A DNA stretch of 35,829 bases from Bacillota bacterium (GCA_030611385.1 JAUWPV010000002.1:79433-115261); one strand, 5' to 3'; positions 17,216-26,303 are shown, counted from the stretch's first letter. Notes: generated by a model not told the origin, from the letters alone. Numbers and translations are program-made.

Positions 17216-18092
17216 ATGCGGCACTTAGGGGGAATTTGACGTCCAGCTCTACCGGAAAGACGAAATAGCTTATCTGCAGGCTCCACTGCTTGTCGAAAGC
17301 GGACTGGTCGACCATGCATTTTCCACACGCCTCGGCGGTTGCAGTTCTGGCGCTATGGCCTCACTGAATACCGCTTTTCATACCGGTGACAGTGAAGATA
17401 ATGTTCTGGAAAACAGGCGGAGAATATTTGCGCTTTTTGGTTATGACAGCCGTGAAATTGTATCATCCATCCAGGTGCATGGAACCGGACTGGCTATATT
17501 TAGTCAAGTGCATCGGGGCGAGGGTGCCCTACCGGGCAGCGCCAGAGAGCAGTGTGATGCTCTGGTTACCACAGCAGAGGGACTGACACTGACGGCATAC
17601 GCTGCCGACTGTATGTTGATCTATTTCGTGTCACAGCAAAAAGCACTTGTAGCGCTGGCTCATGCTGGCTGGCGGGGTACCCTGGGGGGAATCGGATCTA
17701 AAGTGGTTCGCTGTTTACACGAACTTTATAGCCTGGCACCCGACCGGTTGTTGGTCGGTTTTAGCCCTGCTGTCTGCAGGAACTGTTACCGGGTTAATGG
17801 TAAAGTAGCTGAACAATTTCAATATGCCGGCTGGGATGGTCCCGCTTACCTGAAACAAATTGCGGAAGAACACTGGAGCCTTGATCTTGCAGCAATAAAC
17901 GCCGAGCAGCTTATACAGACTGGAGTTAAAGAAGTAAACATGGCTCGCAGTAATTGGTGCACATCCTGTAACCCGGAACTGTTTTACTCTTACCGCCGCG
18001 ATCAAGGAATAACCGGAAGGATGATCGGTTTTATAGCTTTAAAACCCTTCGGGAGGCATAATTATGAAACAGAAGCGGAGAAAACAGCATAA
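17216..18092 (+). CDS. pgeF: PgeF (YfiH/YlmD) family purine nucleoside phosphorylase-like protein, apparent 5' frameshift
   Basis: Family members are copper/zinc-binding proteins first called polyphenol oxidases and later linked to purine nucleoside phosphorolysis and removal of mis-made muropeptide precursors. Conserved parts are HAFSTRLGG (about 17313-17339), QVHG, ADCMLIYF, HAGWRGTLGG and CRNCYRV. The family frame is open only from 17229, just after TAG 17226, and has no usual start codon before the conserved region. ATG 17216 lies in another frame, but removing one G from the run GGGGG (17228-17232) would join it to give MRHLGEFDVQLYRKDEIAYL and then the family sequence. So this is a sequencing error, a frameshifted gene or a recoding site. 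ATG 17355 is certainly internal. It overlaps the next gene by 29 nt. Confidence 0.85.
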
Positions 18093-19239
18093 TCAGCGCT
18101 TTGAAGTGCTCTCCGGGGAAGGGCGTCGATTTAGTTTCAGCAGGCTGAAGCAGGCCCTGTTCTTTTATATCCTCCTGTTCATAGCCCTGGTAGTTATTGT
18201 TCAGGTTGGTTATCATTGGCTGGGGGAACAATTTTTATCTTGGAGACTGCAGATCGTAGCCGCTGAGCCGGGTGTAATGCAGCAGGAAATAATGGTCAAA
18301 GGCGTGGTAACCCGTCAGGAAATAGTAATCAAAGCCCCGGCTGACGGATTGGTCCTGCAGATAACTGCTGCCGGTGAAAGAGTTCCAGCCGGAACGGAGC
18401 TGATAAAACTCGGTGTCGTATCCCAGGCTGAAATTCAGGCTATGCGTGGATCCGAAGGACAGGAGCCGGATAAAGATCTCTGGAGACAATTAATAACATA
18501 CTGGCAGCAGATCTTTGCTGCTGAAAATGAAGGTAAAGCGGAGCAGAATGAAGAAACTGATAATAATACCCAGCAGCAGACTGTAGGCGGTTCAGGGGAG
18601 AATGCATTTGAAGAGATCTTGACCATCTGCAATGAGCATCCTGGTCATATCTCCTATTATATCGATGGTTGGGAAGCATATAACGGGTCGCTTTACCTGT
18701 CCGGGGAAGAGTATGATCAAAATATTCGGGAGGGTATAATTACTGCTGAAGGCGATCTTGTTGAAGCAGGGCAGCCGATCATCAAAGTAGTAGACAACTG
18801 GCACTGGTTTTTTAACGTAGTTTTACCTTTGTATCCGGGTCGTCTGGTAGCTGAACTCCCAGTTGTTGAAATTGTATTTAATTTTGCGCCATATGAACCG
18901 GTTCAGGCTGATCTCTACTGTTTTGAGATTGATGAACCCGGGCACGAGGTGCATCTTACTTTCATTATTGAAAAACAGCTCGCCGGTTTTGATCAAGCCC
19001 GCTGGGCCGAGGCTTCCTTGATCTACCGGCGACGGCAGGGGATTATTGTCCCGGCGGAAGCTGTTTTTGAGAAGGAACTTACTTCTGGAGTTTACCTCAA
19101 CCAGGGCGGGCGAGTTGTCTTCGCTCCGGTTACTGTTATAGAGAAGCAGGAAGAAAAAATAATGGTCGACGGCATTGCTCCTTTTAATCTGGTGATCAGC
19201 CGCCCCGAACTGGTCGAAGAGGGCCAACGTCTGAGATAG
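18064..19239 (+). CDS. HlyD-like single-span membrane protein
   Basis: The 391-residue protein has a basic cytoplasmic tail, one membrane span (about residues 30-52) and an extracytoplasmic part. Just after the span lies a barrel-sandwich (lipoyl-like) segment, VIKAPADGLVLQITAAGERV, as in HlyD or RND adaptor proteins. A polar Glu/Asn/Gln-rich insertion follows (EGKAEQNEETDNNTQQQ), and the C-terminal part (IIVPAEAVF onward) resembles the adaptor membrane-proximal domain. GGGAGG (18051-18056) supports ATG 18064, inside the end of pgeF. No transporter partner is nearby. Similar proteins occur in this neighbourhood in other Clostridia, which suggests a cell-envelope or division-linked role; the function is unknown. 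Confidence 0.75.
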   Translation: MKQKRRKQHNQRFEVLSGEGRRFSFSRLKQALFFYILLFIALVVIVQVGYHWLGEQFLSWRLQIVAAEPGVMQQEIMVKGVVTRQEIVIKAPADGLVLQITAAGERVPAGTELIKLGVVSQAEIQAMRGSEGQEPDKDLWRQLITYWQQIFAAENEGKAEQNEETDNNTQQQTVGGSGENAFEEILTICNEHPGHISYYIDGWEAYNGSLYLSGEEYDQNIREGIITAEGDLVEAGQPIIKVVDNWHWFFNVVLPLYPGRLVAELPVVEIVFNFAPYEPVQADLYCFEIDEPGHEVHLTFIIEKQLAGFDQARWAEASLIYRRRQGIIVPAEAVFEKELTSGVYLNQGGRVVFAPVTVIEKQEEKIMVDGIAPFNLVISRPELVEEGQRLR

Positions 19240-19365
19240 CACCCTGTCAACTATAATGAGGTGTGATCAGACAAATTCTTGCAATGGGTAGCTGATCTAG
19301 CGCCGTTACTGTAAGCTGAAAGCGAACATAATATCCGACCGATAATTTGAGGGGGAAGAGAATCA

Positions 19366-20028
19366 GTGCTGGCTAAAAACTACCAAAAAGTACTGTCAGC
19401 AATCGATGAAGCCGCCCATCGTTCCGGTCGTGATCCCGAAATGGTAAAATTAGTGGCTGTAACCAAGACGGTCGGCATCGACGAGGTGCGGCGGGCAGCC
19501 GCACTCGGCATTTGTGATTTTGGCGAAAACAGGGTTCAGGATGCTGCCGCGAAGGTTGCCAGTTTAACGGAAGTCAGATGGCACTTCATCGGCCATCTGC
19601 AGACGAACAAAGTCAAAGATGTCCTGCCCGTATATTCGTTAATTCATTCTCTTGACCGTCTTGCTCTGGCCGAAGCCCTGCAACATTGTGCTGAAAAATT
19701 CGACCGGACAGTGAAAGTTCTCATTCAGGTAAACGTTTCCGGCGAAAAAAGTAAATTTGGTCTGGAGCCTGGAGAATTACCCGGTTTTTTAAGAAAAATT
19801 AGCAATTTTAGTCTTCTTAATGTCAGGGGGTTAATGACGATGGCGCCTTTCATCGAAGACCCCGGGGAAACGCGCCCTTATTTCAGAGAACTGCGCCGAC
19901 TACGTGATGAAAATGCAAAACCGGGCGTTGAACTGCACGAGCTTTCCATGGGCATGACCAATGATTTCACAGTTGCCGTGGAAGAAGGAGCCACCATAGT
20001 CCGTATCGGCAGCGCCCTGTTTGGATAA
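19366..20028 (+). CDS. YggS/YlmE/PLPBP family pyridoxal-phosphate homeostasis protein
   Basis: Single-domain PLP-binding barrel protein with no known catalysis, involved in vitamin B6 and amino-acid balance. The PLP lysine is probably K34 in KLVAVTKT. GENRVQDA, WHFIGHLQTNKVKDVL, LIHSLDRLALAEAL, VNVSGEKSKFGLEP and ELSMGMTNDF are all family signatures. GTG 19366 has GGGGGA upstream. It sits in the classic ylm neighbourhood between pgeF and yggT. Confidence 0.96.
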   Translation: MLAKNYQKVLSAIDEAAHRSGRDPEMVKLVAVTKTVGIDEVRRAAALGICDFGENRVQDAAAKVASLTEVRWHFIGHLQTNKVKDVLPVYSLIHSLDRLALAEALQHCAEKFDRTVKVLIQVNVSGEKSKFGLEPGELPGFLRKISNFSLLNVRGLMTMAPFIEDPGETRPYFRELRRLRDENAKPGVELHELSMGMTNDFTVAVEEGATIVRIGSALFG

Positions 20029-20057
20029 ATTACAACAGAAGAAAGCAGGTAGATATT

Positions 20058-20342
20058 GTGGGCTTTTTAGCGAATGGATTACTCTTTTTTATCCAGATTT
20101 ATTATTTTGTCATTTTTGCACGGATCATTATGTCTTGGTTTATAATGGGTGCCGGCGTTAGTAAAACCGTATCCGATATATATCGGATAGTATACGGCCT
20201 GACCGAACCACTGATGGCTCCGCTGCGCAAGATTATTCCGTCAGTGAAGATAGGCATGGGCTATCTCGATCTTTCGCCACTGATCCTTATAATTCTGATC
20301 AGGATCGCTCAGTATCTAATCAGCCGTTACCTATTTATTTAA
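20058..20342 (+). CDS. YggT/YlmG family membrane protein
   Basis: Small 94-residue membrane protein with two hydrophobic segments (about residues 3-30 and 70-93) flanking the family motif YRIVYGLTEPLMAPLRKIIP. The family is linked to division or nucleoid distribution in several bacteria and chloroplasts, without a defined biochemical role. GTG 20058 has GCAGGT upstream. It follows yggS after only 29 nt, with no room for sepF, which normally lies here. Confidence 0.92.
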   Translation: MGFLANGLLFFIQIYYFVIFARIIMSWFIMGAGVSKTVSDIYRIVYGLTEPLMAPLRKIIPSVKIGMGYLDLSPLILIILIRIAQYLISRYLFI

Positions 20343-20359
20343 AAGCGGGAGAGTGAATA

Positions 20360-21127
20360 GTGGATACAGTATCCCCCCTTTCGGAAGCAGAACAACAATG
20401 GCAGCTGAATTTTGAACGTAAACTCGGGGAACTGTCTGGTGGTAGAAGGTTTAGCACCCCTTTTCTGGATCCCCGCCAGTTGGAACTTGCCGAAGCAGCG
20501 CTGCGAACAATACCTGCCCTGTCCTACACAGTATATGGTGGTTATCCTGAAGCGGAAAGAAATGCGCTCAATATATATCCTGCTCAACAAAAAGGTATGC
20601 TGCCCGAAGTAACAGCAGTGCTGGTAAAATGGGCCGGTTTTGAAAGTAAACTCAGCCACCGGGATCTGTTAGGAGCGGTTCTGGCCTGCGGTCTTCGCCG
20701 CGACCAGATCGGGGATATTGTTATGCTTCAGGAAGGTGGTGCGGTGATGATGGTAACTGATTCGAAAGTCGATTATATCTGCAGCAACCTGCTTCAGGTG
20801 GGTAACCTGCCGGTCAATTGTGTTGCGACTGAATTGGGGCAGCTACCTCTGGCGAAAGATGATGGCAAGGAAGTAAAGGGTATAGTGGCCAGTTTGCGGG
20901 CAGATGCTGTTTTGTCGCTCGGTTTTGGTATATCCAGATCGAGGATTGCCCTTCTGATTAGAGGTGGCCTGGTAAGGGTAAACTGGCGGCCGATCAATTC
21001 ACCTTCAATACAGCTGAAAGAAGGTGATCAGGTTTCCCTGAAAGGTAAAGGACGTCTGCTGATTTACACTCTGGAGGGTGAAACGCGTAAAGGGAGAATA
21101 CATCTGAAATTAAAGAAATATTGCTAA
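20360..21127 (+). CDS. YlmH, S4-domain RNA-binding protein
   Basis: Member of the YlmH family, a late dcw-associated protein with a C-terminal S4 RNA-binding domain, reported in other Firmicutes to act on ribosome-associated nascent chains. Residues 1-170 form the YlmH domain (RNALNIYPAQQ, LSHRDLLGAVLACGLRRDQIGDI). Residues about 180-245 form the S4 domain (ISRSRIALLIRGGLVRVNW, then GDQVSLKGKGR). GTG 20360 follows GGGAG. Its position before divIVA is canonical. Confidence 0.94.
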   Translation: MDTVSPLSEAEQQWQLNFERKLGELSGGRRFSTPFLDPRQLELAEAALRTIPALSYTVYGGYPEAERNALNIYPAQQKGMLPEVTAVLVKWAGFESKLSHRDLLGAVLACGLRRDQIGDIVMLQEGGAVMMVTDSKVDYICSNLLQVGNLPVNCVATELGQLPLAKDDGKEVKGIVASLRADAVLSLGFGISRSRIALLIRGGLVRVNWRPINSPSIQLKEGDQVSLKGKGRLLIYTLEGETRKGRIHLKLKKYC

Positions 21128-21188
21128 TTGGGCAGGAAAAATAGTCTTATTGTCGAATAACGCTCTGAATTATCTATTTTTCCATTCA

Positions 21189-21194
21189 TATAAT
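21189..21194 (+). promoter_or_regulatory. Possible -10 element of divIVA
   Basis: A perfect TATAAT lies 20 nt before the divIVA start, but no recognisable -35 sits 16-18 nt upstream and there is no extended TG motif. A separate divIVA promoter is plausible but weakly supported. Confidence 0.25.
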
Positions 21195-21214
21195 ATTAAC
21201 AGGGAGGATTACCG

Positions 21215-21832
21215 ATGACTATTACACCGATGGATATTCAAAATAAAGAATTTGAACGTTCTTTCCGCGGTTACGATATCGAAGATGTAGACGAGTTTTT
21301 AGATCGGGCAGCAAAAGATCTCGAACAGCTTATGCGCGAAAATGTTGAGTTAAAAGATCAAACCAACCAGCTTTTGGAAAAAAATAAAAATTATCAAAAA
21401 CTTGAAGAAACAATGCATAATGCCATTGTTGTCGCTCAGGAAACCGCAGAAGAGGTCAAGCTTACGGCCAGGCGCGAAGCCGAATTAATCAGGCGTGAAG
21501 CTGAGAGTGAAGCTAAACAGATTATTGAAGACGCCCGCTATCGTTCCAGTAAGATTCTGACGGAACAGGAAGAGCTTTTCAAGCAGGCCCAGGTTTTCAA
21601 AATGCGTTTCCGCTCATTTATTGAGGCTCAGCTTGCCACCCTCGAAAGTGAAGACTGGCTGGAGAATGCGAGAACTGAACGTAAAATGAGCGGCCAGAGG
21701 CGCAATTTTAAACCGCAAGCCGATTTTGAGCCGAAACCTGAATTGGAATTCAAAGCGGATTTTGAACCTGAACCTGAATCGGAATTTAGATCCGCTGCCG
21801 AATACGAGCTAGACACAGAACCTGAATTTTAA
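21215..21832 (+). CDS. divIVA: DivIVA, polar/septal curvature-sensing scaffold
   Basis: Coiled-coil protein that collects at strongly curved membranes (septa and poles) and organises division or polar proteins. The N-terminal lipid-binding domain is classic: MTITPMDIQNKEFERSFRGY, then DIEDVDEFLDRAAKDLEQL. A long heptad region runs to about residue 150. The C-terminal tail (about 165-205) is unusual: acidic and repetitive, with the unit DFEPxPExEF used twice and a degenerate third copy. GGGAGG upstream supports ATG 21215. Confidence 0.95.
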   Translation: MTITPMDIQNKEFERSFRGYDIEDVDEFLDRAAKDLEQLMRENVELKDQTNQLLEKNKNYQKLEETMHNAIVVAQETAEEVKLTARREAELIRREAESEAKQIIEDARYRSSKILTEQEELFKQAQVFKMRFRSFIEAQLATLESEDWLENARTERKMSGQRRNFKPQADFEPKPELEFKADFEPEPESEFRSAAEYELDTEPEF

Positions 21833-21851
21833 ATTTGCCGCCGCACTAATA

Positions 21852-21880
21852 TTGATTTATATTTATTTACATGCTACAAT
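21852..21880 (+). promoter_or_regulatory. Promoter of the ileS T-box transcript
   Basis: TTGATT (21852-21857), a 17-nt spacer ending in TGC, and TACAAT (21875-21880), giving an extended -10 promoter just ahead of the T-box leader. Confidence 0.65.
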
Positions 21881-21884
21881 CTAC

Positions 21885-22140
21885 CGCAAGTGCTGTGAAC
21901 GGGACATGAAAGCGTAAATTTGGCTTAATCAGAGAGCCGGTTTTAGATGAGAGTCCGGCTAAGCTGAACCGCTGCAAATCACCCGGGAGTTCCCGCGCGA
22001 AACCCCCATCAGGAGAGAGTAGGCACGGGCGGACGCCGCCGTTACCGGCTATTTAAAGAGAGGCCCCACATCAATGTGTGTGGCCAGGAGGGTGGTACCG
22101 CGGGAGAAGATCTCGTCCCTTAGGGGCGGGATTTTATTAT
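21885..22140 (+). promoter_or_regulatory. T-box leader (isoleucine) upstream of ileS
   Basis: tRNA-sensing leader RNA: uncharged tRNA-Ile stabilises the antiterminator and lets transcription enter ileS. Visible parts are the stem I motif AGAGAGCCGG with its partner CCGGC, the likely specifier codon ATC (21978-21980, within GCAAATCACC), and the highly conserved T-box AGGGTGGTACCGCGG (22089-22103). The terminator follows. The ATC specifier matches the downstream isoleucyl-tRNA synthetase. Confidence 0.93.
22111..22135 (+). terminator. T-box intrinsic terminator
   Basis: TCTCGTCCC (22111-22119) pairs with GGGGCGGGA (22123-22131) across a 3-nt loop with two G-U pairs, followed by TTTT. It competes with the antiterminator containing the T-box sequence. 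Confidence 0.85.
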
Positions 22141-22161
22141 ATAGCATAAAGGAGCATGATC

Positions 22162-24921
22162 ATGGACTACAGAGATACGCTTAACCTGCCGCAAACTGAA
22201 TTCCCAATGCGCGCAAACCTGCCGGTGCGCGAACCGGAGATGCTTGAAACATGGGCCTCAATGGATATCAATAAACTGGCGCGAGAAAACCGAAAAGGAG
22301 CGCCTCTCTATATACTGCACGACGGGCCGCCCTATGCTAACGGTGATATCCACATGGGTACTGCCCTGAACAAAATTCTCAAGGATATAATTAACAAGTA
22401 TAAAACAATGTGCGGTTTCGATTGCCCCTACACACCGGGTTGGGATACGCACGGTCTGCCGATTGAGTACCAGATCATCAAGACCCAAAAAATAAATCGT
22501 AAAGAGATCTCAGATCTTGAATTCAGGAGGATGTGCCGTGAGTATGCTTTAAAATACGTCGATCTTCAGAAGGGCCAGTTTAAAAGGCTCGGCGTTCGCG
22601 GTGACTGGGATAATCCATATCTGACCCTGAACCCTGTATTTGAAGGGTACCAGATCAAAGTATTCGGGACGATGGCTGATAAAGGCTATATATACAAGGG
22701 CATGCGACCGGTTTACTGGTGTGCAGACTGTGAAACTGCCCTGGCTGAGGCTGAGATAGAATACAGCAGCAAGGTATCCGAATCAATTTATGTCAAGTTT
22801 CCCTTAATTGATGATCAAGGTCTTTTCGGTGGGGTCGAAGATCGCTACTGTCTGATCTGGACTACCACCGCCTGGACTATTCCGGCTAACTTGGCTATAG
22901 CCGTGCATCCTGATCTCAATTACGTTCTTGTTGATGCCGGTTCTGAACAGTACCTTCTGGCCGAAGGTCTGTTCGAAGAAGTTTCCCGGGTAGCCGGTTC
23001 CCGGGAAACTTGGCAAGTTTTAAAGAGAGTTAAGGGCAGTGACCTGGTCGGAATGCGCTGCCGCCATCCTCTGTTTGACCGTGAATCGATCCTGCTGGCA
23101 GGTGAACATGTAACCCTGGAACAGGGTACCGGATGTGTGCATATAGCACCCGGTCACGGCCCTGAAGACTTTGCTATCGGGCAGGCTAATGGCTTACCGG
23201 TTTTAAGTCCTATTGACGACAGTGGTATCTTTACCGAAGAGGCCGGTCTCTATGCTGGCCTGCGCTATGATGTCGGAGGAAGAGCTGTCACTGAAGACCT
23301 GAAAAGTAAAGGTTTACTGCTGAAAGCCATCCCGCTCGAGCACCAGTACCCGAATTGTTGGCGCTGCAAACAGCCGATTTTATTCAGGGCTACCGAGCAG
23401 TGGTTTGCCTCGGTGGAAGGTTTCCGCAAAGAAGCTCTCGCAGCGATAAGCAAAGTAAATTGGACCCCTTCCTGGGGTGAAGAGCGCATCTATAACATGA
23501 TTGCCGAACGGCAGGACTGGTGTATTTCCCGCCAGAGGGTCTGGGGGGTGCCCATACCGATCTTTTACTGTGCAGACTGCAATACCCCGGTGATTAACAA
23601 ACAGACAATTGAAGCGATTAGTGAACTCTTTACCCGTGAAGGATCCGATGCCTGGTTTGCCCGGGAAGCCGCAGATATAATCCCAAAAGGGCTTAGCTGT
23701 CCCCAGTGTGGCCATGGTGAATTCAGGAAAGAAAAAGATACAATGGACGTCTGGTTCGATTCCGGCTCTAGCCATGCTGCAGTTTTGGAGGCCAACCCGG
23801 AGCTGCGCTGGCCGGCCGATCTCTACATAGAAGGCAGCGACCAGTACCGCGGCTGGTTTCATTCATCACTGCTCACAGCTGTGGCAACAAAGGGTGAGCC
23901 GCCCTATCGCGCCGTGGTCAGCCATGGTTGGGTTGTTGATGGCGAAGGTAAAAAGATGTCTAAATCGCTCGGCAATGTGATTGCTCCTGAAAAGATCATC
24001 AAGCAGTACGGGGCAGATATTTTAAGGCTCTGGGTTTCGTCAGCCGATTTCACAAGCGATATCCATCTTTCAGAGGATATTCTCAAACAGTTGATTGAAG
24101 TTTACCGCAAAATACGCAATACCACCCGTTTCCTGTTAGGTAACTGCTCCAGCTTTGACCCGGCCACACATGTGGTCGACTACAATTCAATGGAAGAGAT
24201 AGACCGCTGGGCCCTTTATCGATTGAACAGTCTGGTTGAAAGGGTAACCAGGGCTTATGAAAAATATGAATACCACCAGTTTTTCCATGCCCTTCATAAT
24301 TTTTGCGTTGTCGATATGAGCAGTTTTTATCTTGATGTCATTAAGGATCGGCTTTACTGTTCGGCACCCGATGATCCGGCCCGTCATTCAGCACAAACTG
24401 CATTAATGACCATTCTCGGGCACCTGGTCCTGCTGATGGCGCCGATTCTAACCTTTACTGCTGATGAGATCTGGCAGTATTTGCCCGGAAGAGATAAACA
24501 GAGTGTTCAACTGGCCGATTGGCCTGAGTTAAATCCGGTCTGGGCGGATCAGGAACTTAACAGTCGCTGGCAAACTTTACTGGCAGTGCGTGAAGAGGTA
24601 ACCGGGACTCTGGAACAGGCCCGTAAAGACAAAATAATCGGCGGTTCTCTGGAGGCTTCTGTTACCGTCTGGGCTGATGATCAGATTTACGAGCAGTTAA
24701 ATAACTATGCCGAATATCTGGCTGTTCTCTTTATTGTATCTTCAGCCCGGGTGCTCCGAAGCAGAGGGCAGGACCCTGAGCGCGCTCTTAAGGGGCAGAG
24801 TTGCCCGGTCAGTATATTGGTAGAAAAAGCGGCTGGCCACAAATGCCCGCGCTGCTGGATATTCACCGATTCAGAAGAGGAACTCTGTCCCCGCTGCAGC
24901 ACAGTAGTTGCCCAACTTTAA
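22162..24921 (+). CDS. ileS: Isoleucyl-tRNA synthetase
   Basis: Charges tRNA-Ile with isoleucine and edits misactivated valine. This is the class Ia bacterial type with HMGT (HIGH motif, residues 64-67), PGWDTHGLPIE, the editing domain (WTTTAWTIPANLAIAV), KMSKS (598-602) and a C-terminal zinc site made of CPRC and CPRC pairs. I choose ATG 22162 because AAAGGAG (22148-22154) is 7 nt upstream; ATG 22156 would be only one base from it. The 919-residue length is normal. It is controlled by the T-box leader. Confidence 0.97.
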   Translation: MDYRDTLNLPQTEFPMRANLPVREPEMLETWASMDINKLARENRKGAPLYILHDGPPYANGDIHMGTALNKILKDIINKYKTMCGFDCPYTPGWDTHGLPIEYQIIKTQKINRKEISDLEFRRMCREYALKYVDLQKGQFKRLGVRGDWDNPYLTLNPVFEGYQIKVFGTMADKGYIYKGMRPVYWCADCETALAEAEIEYSSKVSESIYVKFPLIDDQGLFGGVEDRYCLIWTTTAWTIPANLAIAVHPDLNYVLVDAGSEQYLLAEGLFEEVSRVAGSRETWQVLKRVKGSDLVGMRCRHPLFDRESILLAGEHVTLEQGTGCVHIAPGHGPEDFAIGQANGLPVLSPIDDSGIFTEEAGLYAGLRYDVGGRAVTEDLKSKGLLLKAIPLEHQYPNCWRCKQPILFRATEQWFASVEGFRKEALAAISKVNWTPSWGEERIYNMIAERQDWCISRQRVWGVPIPIFYCADCNTPVINKQTIEAISELFTREGSDAWFAREAADIIPKGLSCPQCGHGEFRKEKDTMDVWFDSGSSHAAVLEANPELRWPADLYIEGSDQYRGWFHSSLLTAVATKGEPPYRAVVSHGWVVDGEGKKMSKSLGNVIAPEKIIKQYGADILRLWVSSADFTSDIHLSEDILKQLIEVYRKIRNTTRFLLGNCSSFDPATHVVDYNSMEEIDRWALYRLNSLVERVTRAYEKYEYHQFFHALHNFCVVDMSSFYLDVIKDRLYCSAPDDPARHSAQTALMTILGHLVLLMAPILTFTADEIWQYLPGRDKQSVQLADWPELNPVWADQELNSRWQTLLAVREEVTGTLEQARKDKIIGGSLEASVTVWADDQIYEQLNNYAEYLAVLFIVSSARVLRSRGQDPERALKGQSCPVSILVEKAAGHKCPRCWIFTDSEEELCPRCSTVVAQL

Positions 24922-24991
24922 TCCGGGCATGCGGCATTTATATGTAGGGTCATAGCGTTCCATGCCGACTCTGTTCTAATTGATCCCCCTG

Positions 24992-25000
24992 TGTTAAAAT
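24992..25000 (+). promoter_or_regulatory. Possible extended -10 promoter before lspA
   Basis: TGT followed directly by TAAAAT (24995-25000) in the 145-nt gap between ileS and lspA. There is no good -35. I see no terminator after ileS. Confidence 0.3.
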
Positions 25001-25066
25001 AGTTTAAGTTACTGTAAGTAATCGATTGCTTTAGAGTCACTGATTCCCGGATCTGGAGGAAACCAA

Positions 25067-25522
25067 TTGCGACTGATCATAACTGCAGCTTTTGTCATTA
25101 TCGTTGATCAATTATCTAAATATCTGATCGCAACGCTGATGGAAACCAGCCAATCGATAGCTGTAATCAATAATTTTCTCTATATTACTTACGTGCGCAA
25201 TCCCGGTGCGGCTTTCGGTATATTTCCTTACCAGACCGCTGTTCTTATCGCTATTACCCTGGTAGTGGTTCTATTAATAATTTATTATTACCGTATTTTT
25301 TCCGAAAACTACAAATGGATTCGGTTTGCCCTTGCCCTCCAGCTCGGCGGCGCACTTGGTAATTTGATCGACCGGGTCAGGGTAGGTTACGTTGTCGATT
25401 TTATTGACTTTACCGTCTGGCCGCCAGTTTTCAATCTGGCTGATTCGGCGATCGTAATCGGTATGGGCATATTATTGATTACTTTCTGGCGTGATCCAGA
25501 ACTGCGTATAAAGAGGAGCTGA
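25067..25522 (+). CDS. lspA: Lipoprotein signal peptidase (signal peptidase II)
   Basis: Membrane aspartic protease that removes the signal peptide of prolipoproteins after lipidation. The 151-residue protein has four hydrophobic segments and the family motifs DQLSK (14-18), NPGAAFG (45-51), GALGNLIDR, VVDFIDF with catalytic D111, and FNLADSAIV with catalytic D126. TTG 25067 is the start, with GGAGGA (25055-25060) 6 nt upstream. It is followed 4 nt later by lgt, which acts one step earlier in the same pathway. Confidence 0.96.
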   Translation: MRLIITAAFVIIVDQLSKYLIATLMETSQSIAVINNFLYITYVRNPGAAFGIFPYQTAVLIAITLVVVLLIIYYYRIFSENYKWIRFALALQLGGALGNLIDRVRVGYVVDFIDFTVWPPVFNLADSAIVIGMGILLITFWRDPELRIKRS

Positions 25523-25526
25523 TATC

Positions 25527-26303
25527 TTGTATCCTGAAATTTTTCGCATTGGAAGTCTGACCATTCATTCTTACGGACTGATGATTGCCCTGGGAATCCT
25601 TGTGGGGGCCATGGCCATATACAGGGAGGCCCCGCGGGAGAAAGTTAACCCGGATCATGTTCTCGAAGCGGTTATCGTTGCCGCTTTTTTCGGCTTGCTT
25701 GGCTCGCGCATCCTTTACATTGTCCTGAACTGGCCGGACTACAGCGGGCAGCCGCTTTCTGTTTATTTTACTCAGTTTGAAGGACTTTCCTTTTATGGGG
25801 CTATGTTTGGTGGAGTAATTGCTCTCTATATCTGGAGTATTCTGCGCAAGATCGGTTTTCTCAAGATGGCTGATCTTTTAGCGCCCTATCTGGCTCTCGG
25901 TTATGCTTTCGGTAGAATCGGTTGTTTCCTTAATGGCTGCTGTTATGGGAAAGAATCCAGCGTGTCCTGGGCTCTGCCCATAAACATGGCCGACAGTGTC
26001 CTGCGGCACCCGGTTCAGCTTTATGCCTCCCTCGGCGCGATTATTATCTTTATTGTCCTTAAACTGCTGCGAAGGAATAGGCCGTTTGTCGGGTTTATCT
26101 TGATCGCTCTATTTGCTTTATACGGATTATTGCGTTTCACAACCGAATTTTTCCGTTATGAAGAAATAGTCTGGTCAGGCCTGACCGCGGCCCAGCTCTT
26201 CAGCCTGGGGTTGACGATCGTATCCCTTGTCGCGATTGTTGTTTTCTCCTTTGTGGAACCTAAAAAGAAATCAGAAAAAAAGAAGAAGGCTGTAAAGAAG
26301 TGA
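25527..26303 (+). CDS. lgt: Prolipoprotein diacylglyceryl transferase
   Basis: Integral membrane enzyme that attaches diacylglycerol to the lipobox cysteine of prolipoproteins. It has about seven hydrophobic helices, the N-terminal IHSYGLMIALGILVG with its HxxGL-type motif, EGLSFYGAMFGG, and the Lgt signature GRIGCFLNGCCYG (residues 129-141). The C-terminus is very lysine-rich (KKKSEKKKKAVKK). TTG 25527 has GAGGAG 8 nt upstream. The stop overlaps the rluD start. Confidence 0.96.
   Translation: MYPEIFRIGSLTIHSYGLMIALGILVGAMAIYREAPREKVNPDHVLEAVIVAAFFGLLGSRILYIVLNWPDYSGQPLSVYFTQFEGLSFYGAMFGGVIALYIWSILRKIGFLKMADLLAPYLALGYAFGRIGCFLNGCCYGKESSVSWALPINMADSVLRHPVQLYASLGAIIIFIVLKLLRRNRPFVGFILIALFALYGLLRFTTEFFRYEEIVWSGLTAAQLFSLGLTIVSLVAIVVFSFVEPKKKSEKKKKAVKK

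Noticed and set aside
17355-17357. ATG 17355 as the start of pgeF
   Set aside because: It falls after the conserved HAFSTRLGG segment of the family, so it is internal.
19252-19257. TATAAT in the gap before yggS as a promoter
   Set aside because: No acceptable -35 or extended -10 element accompanies it.
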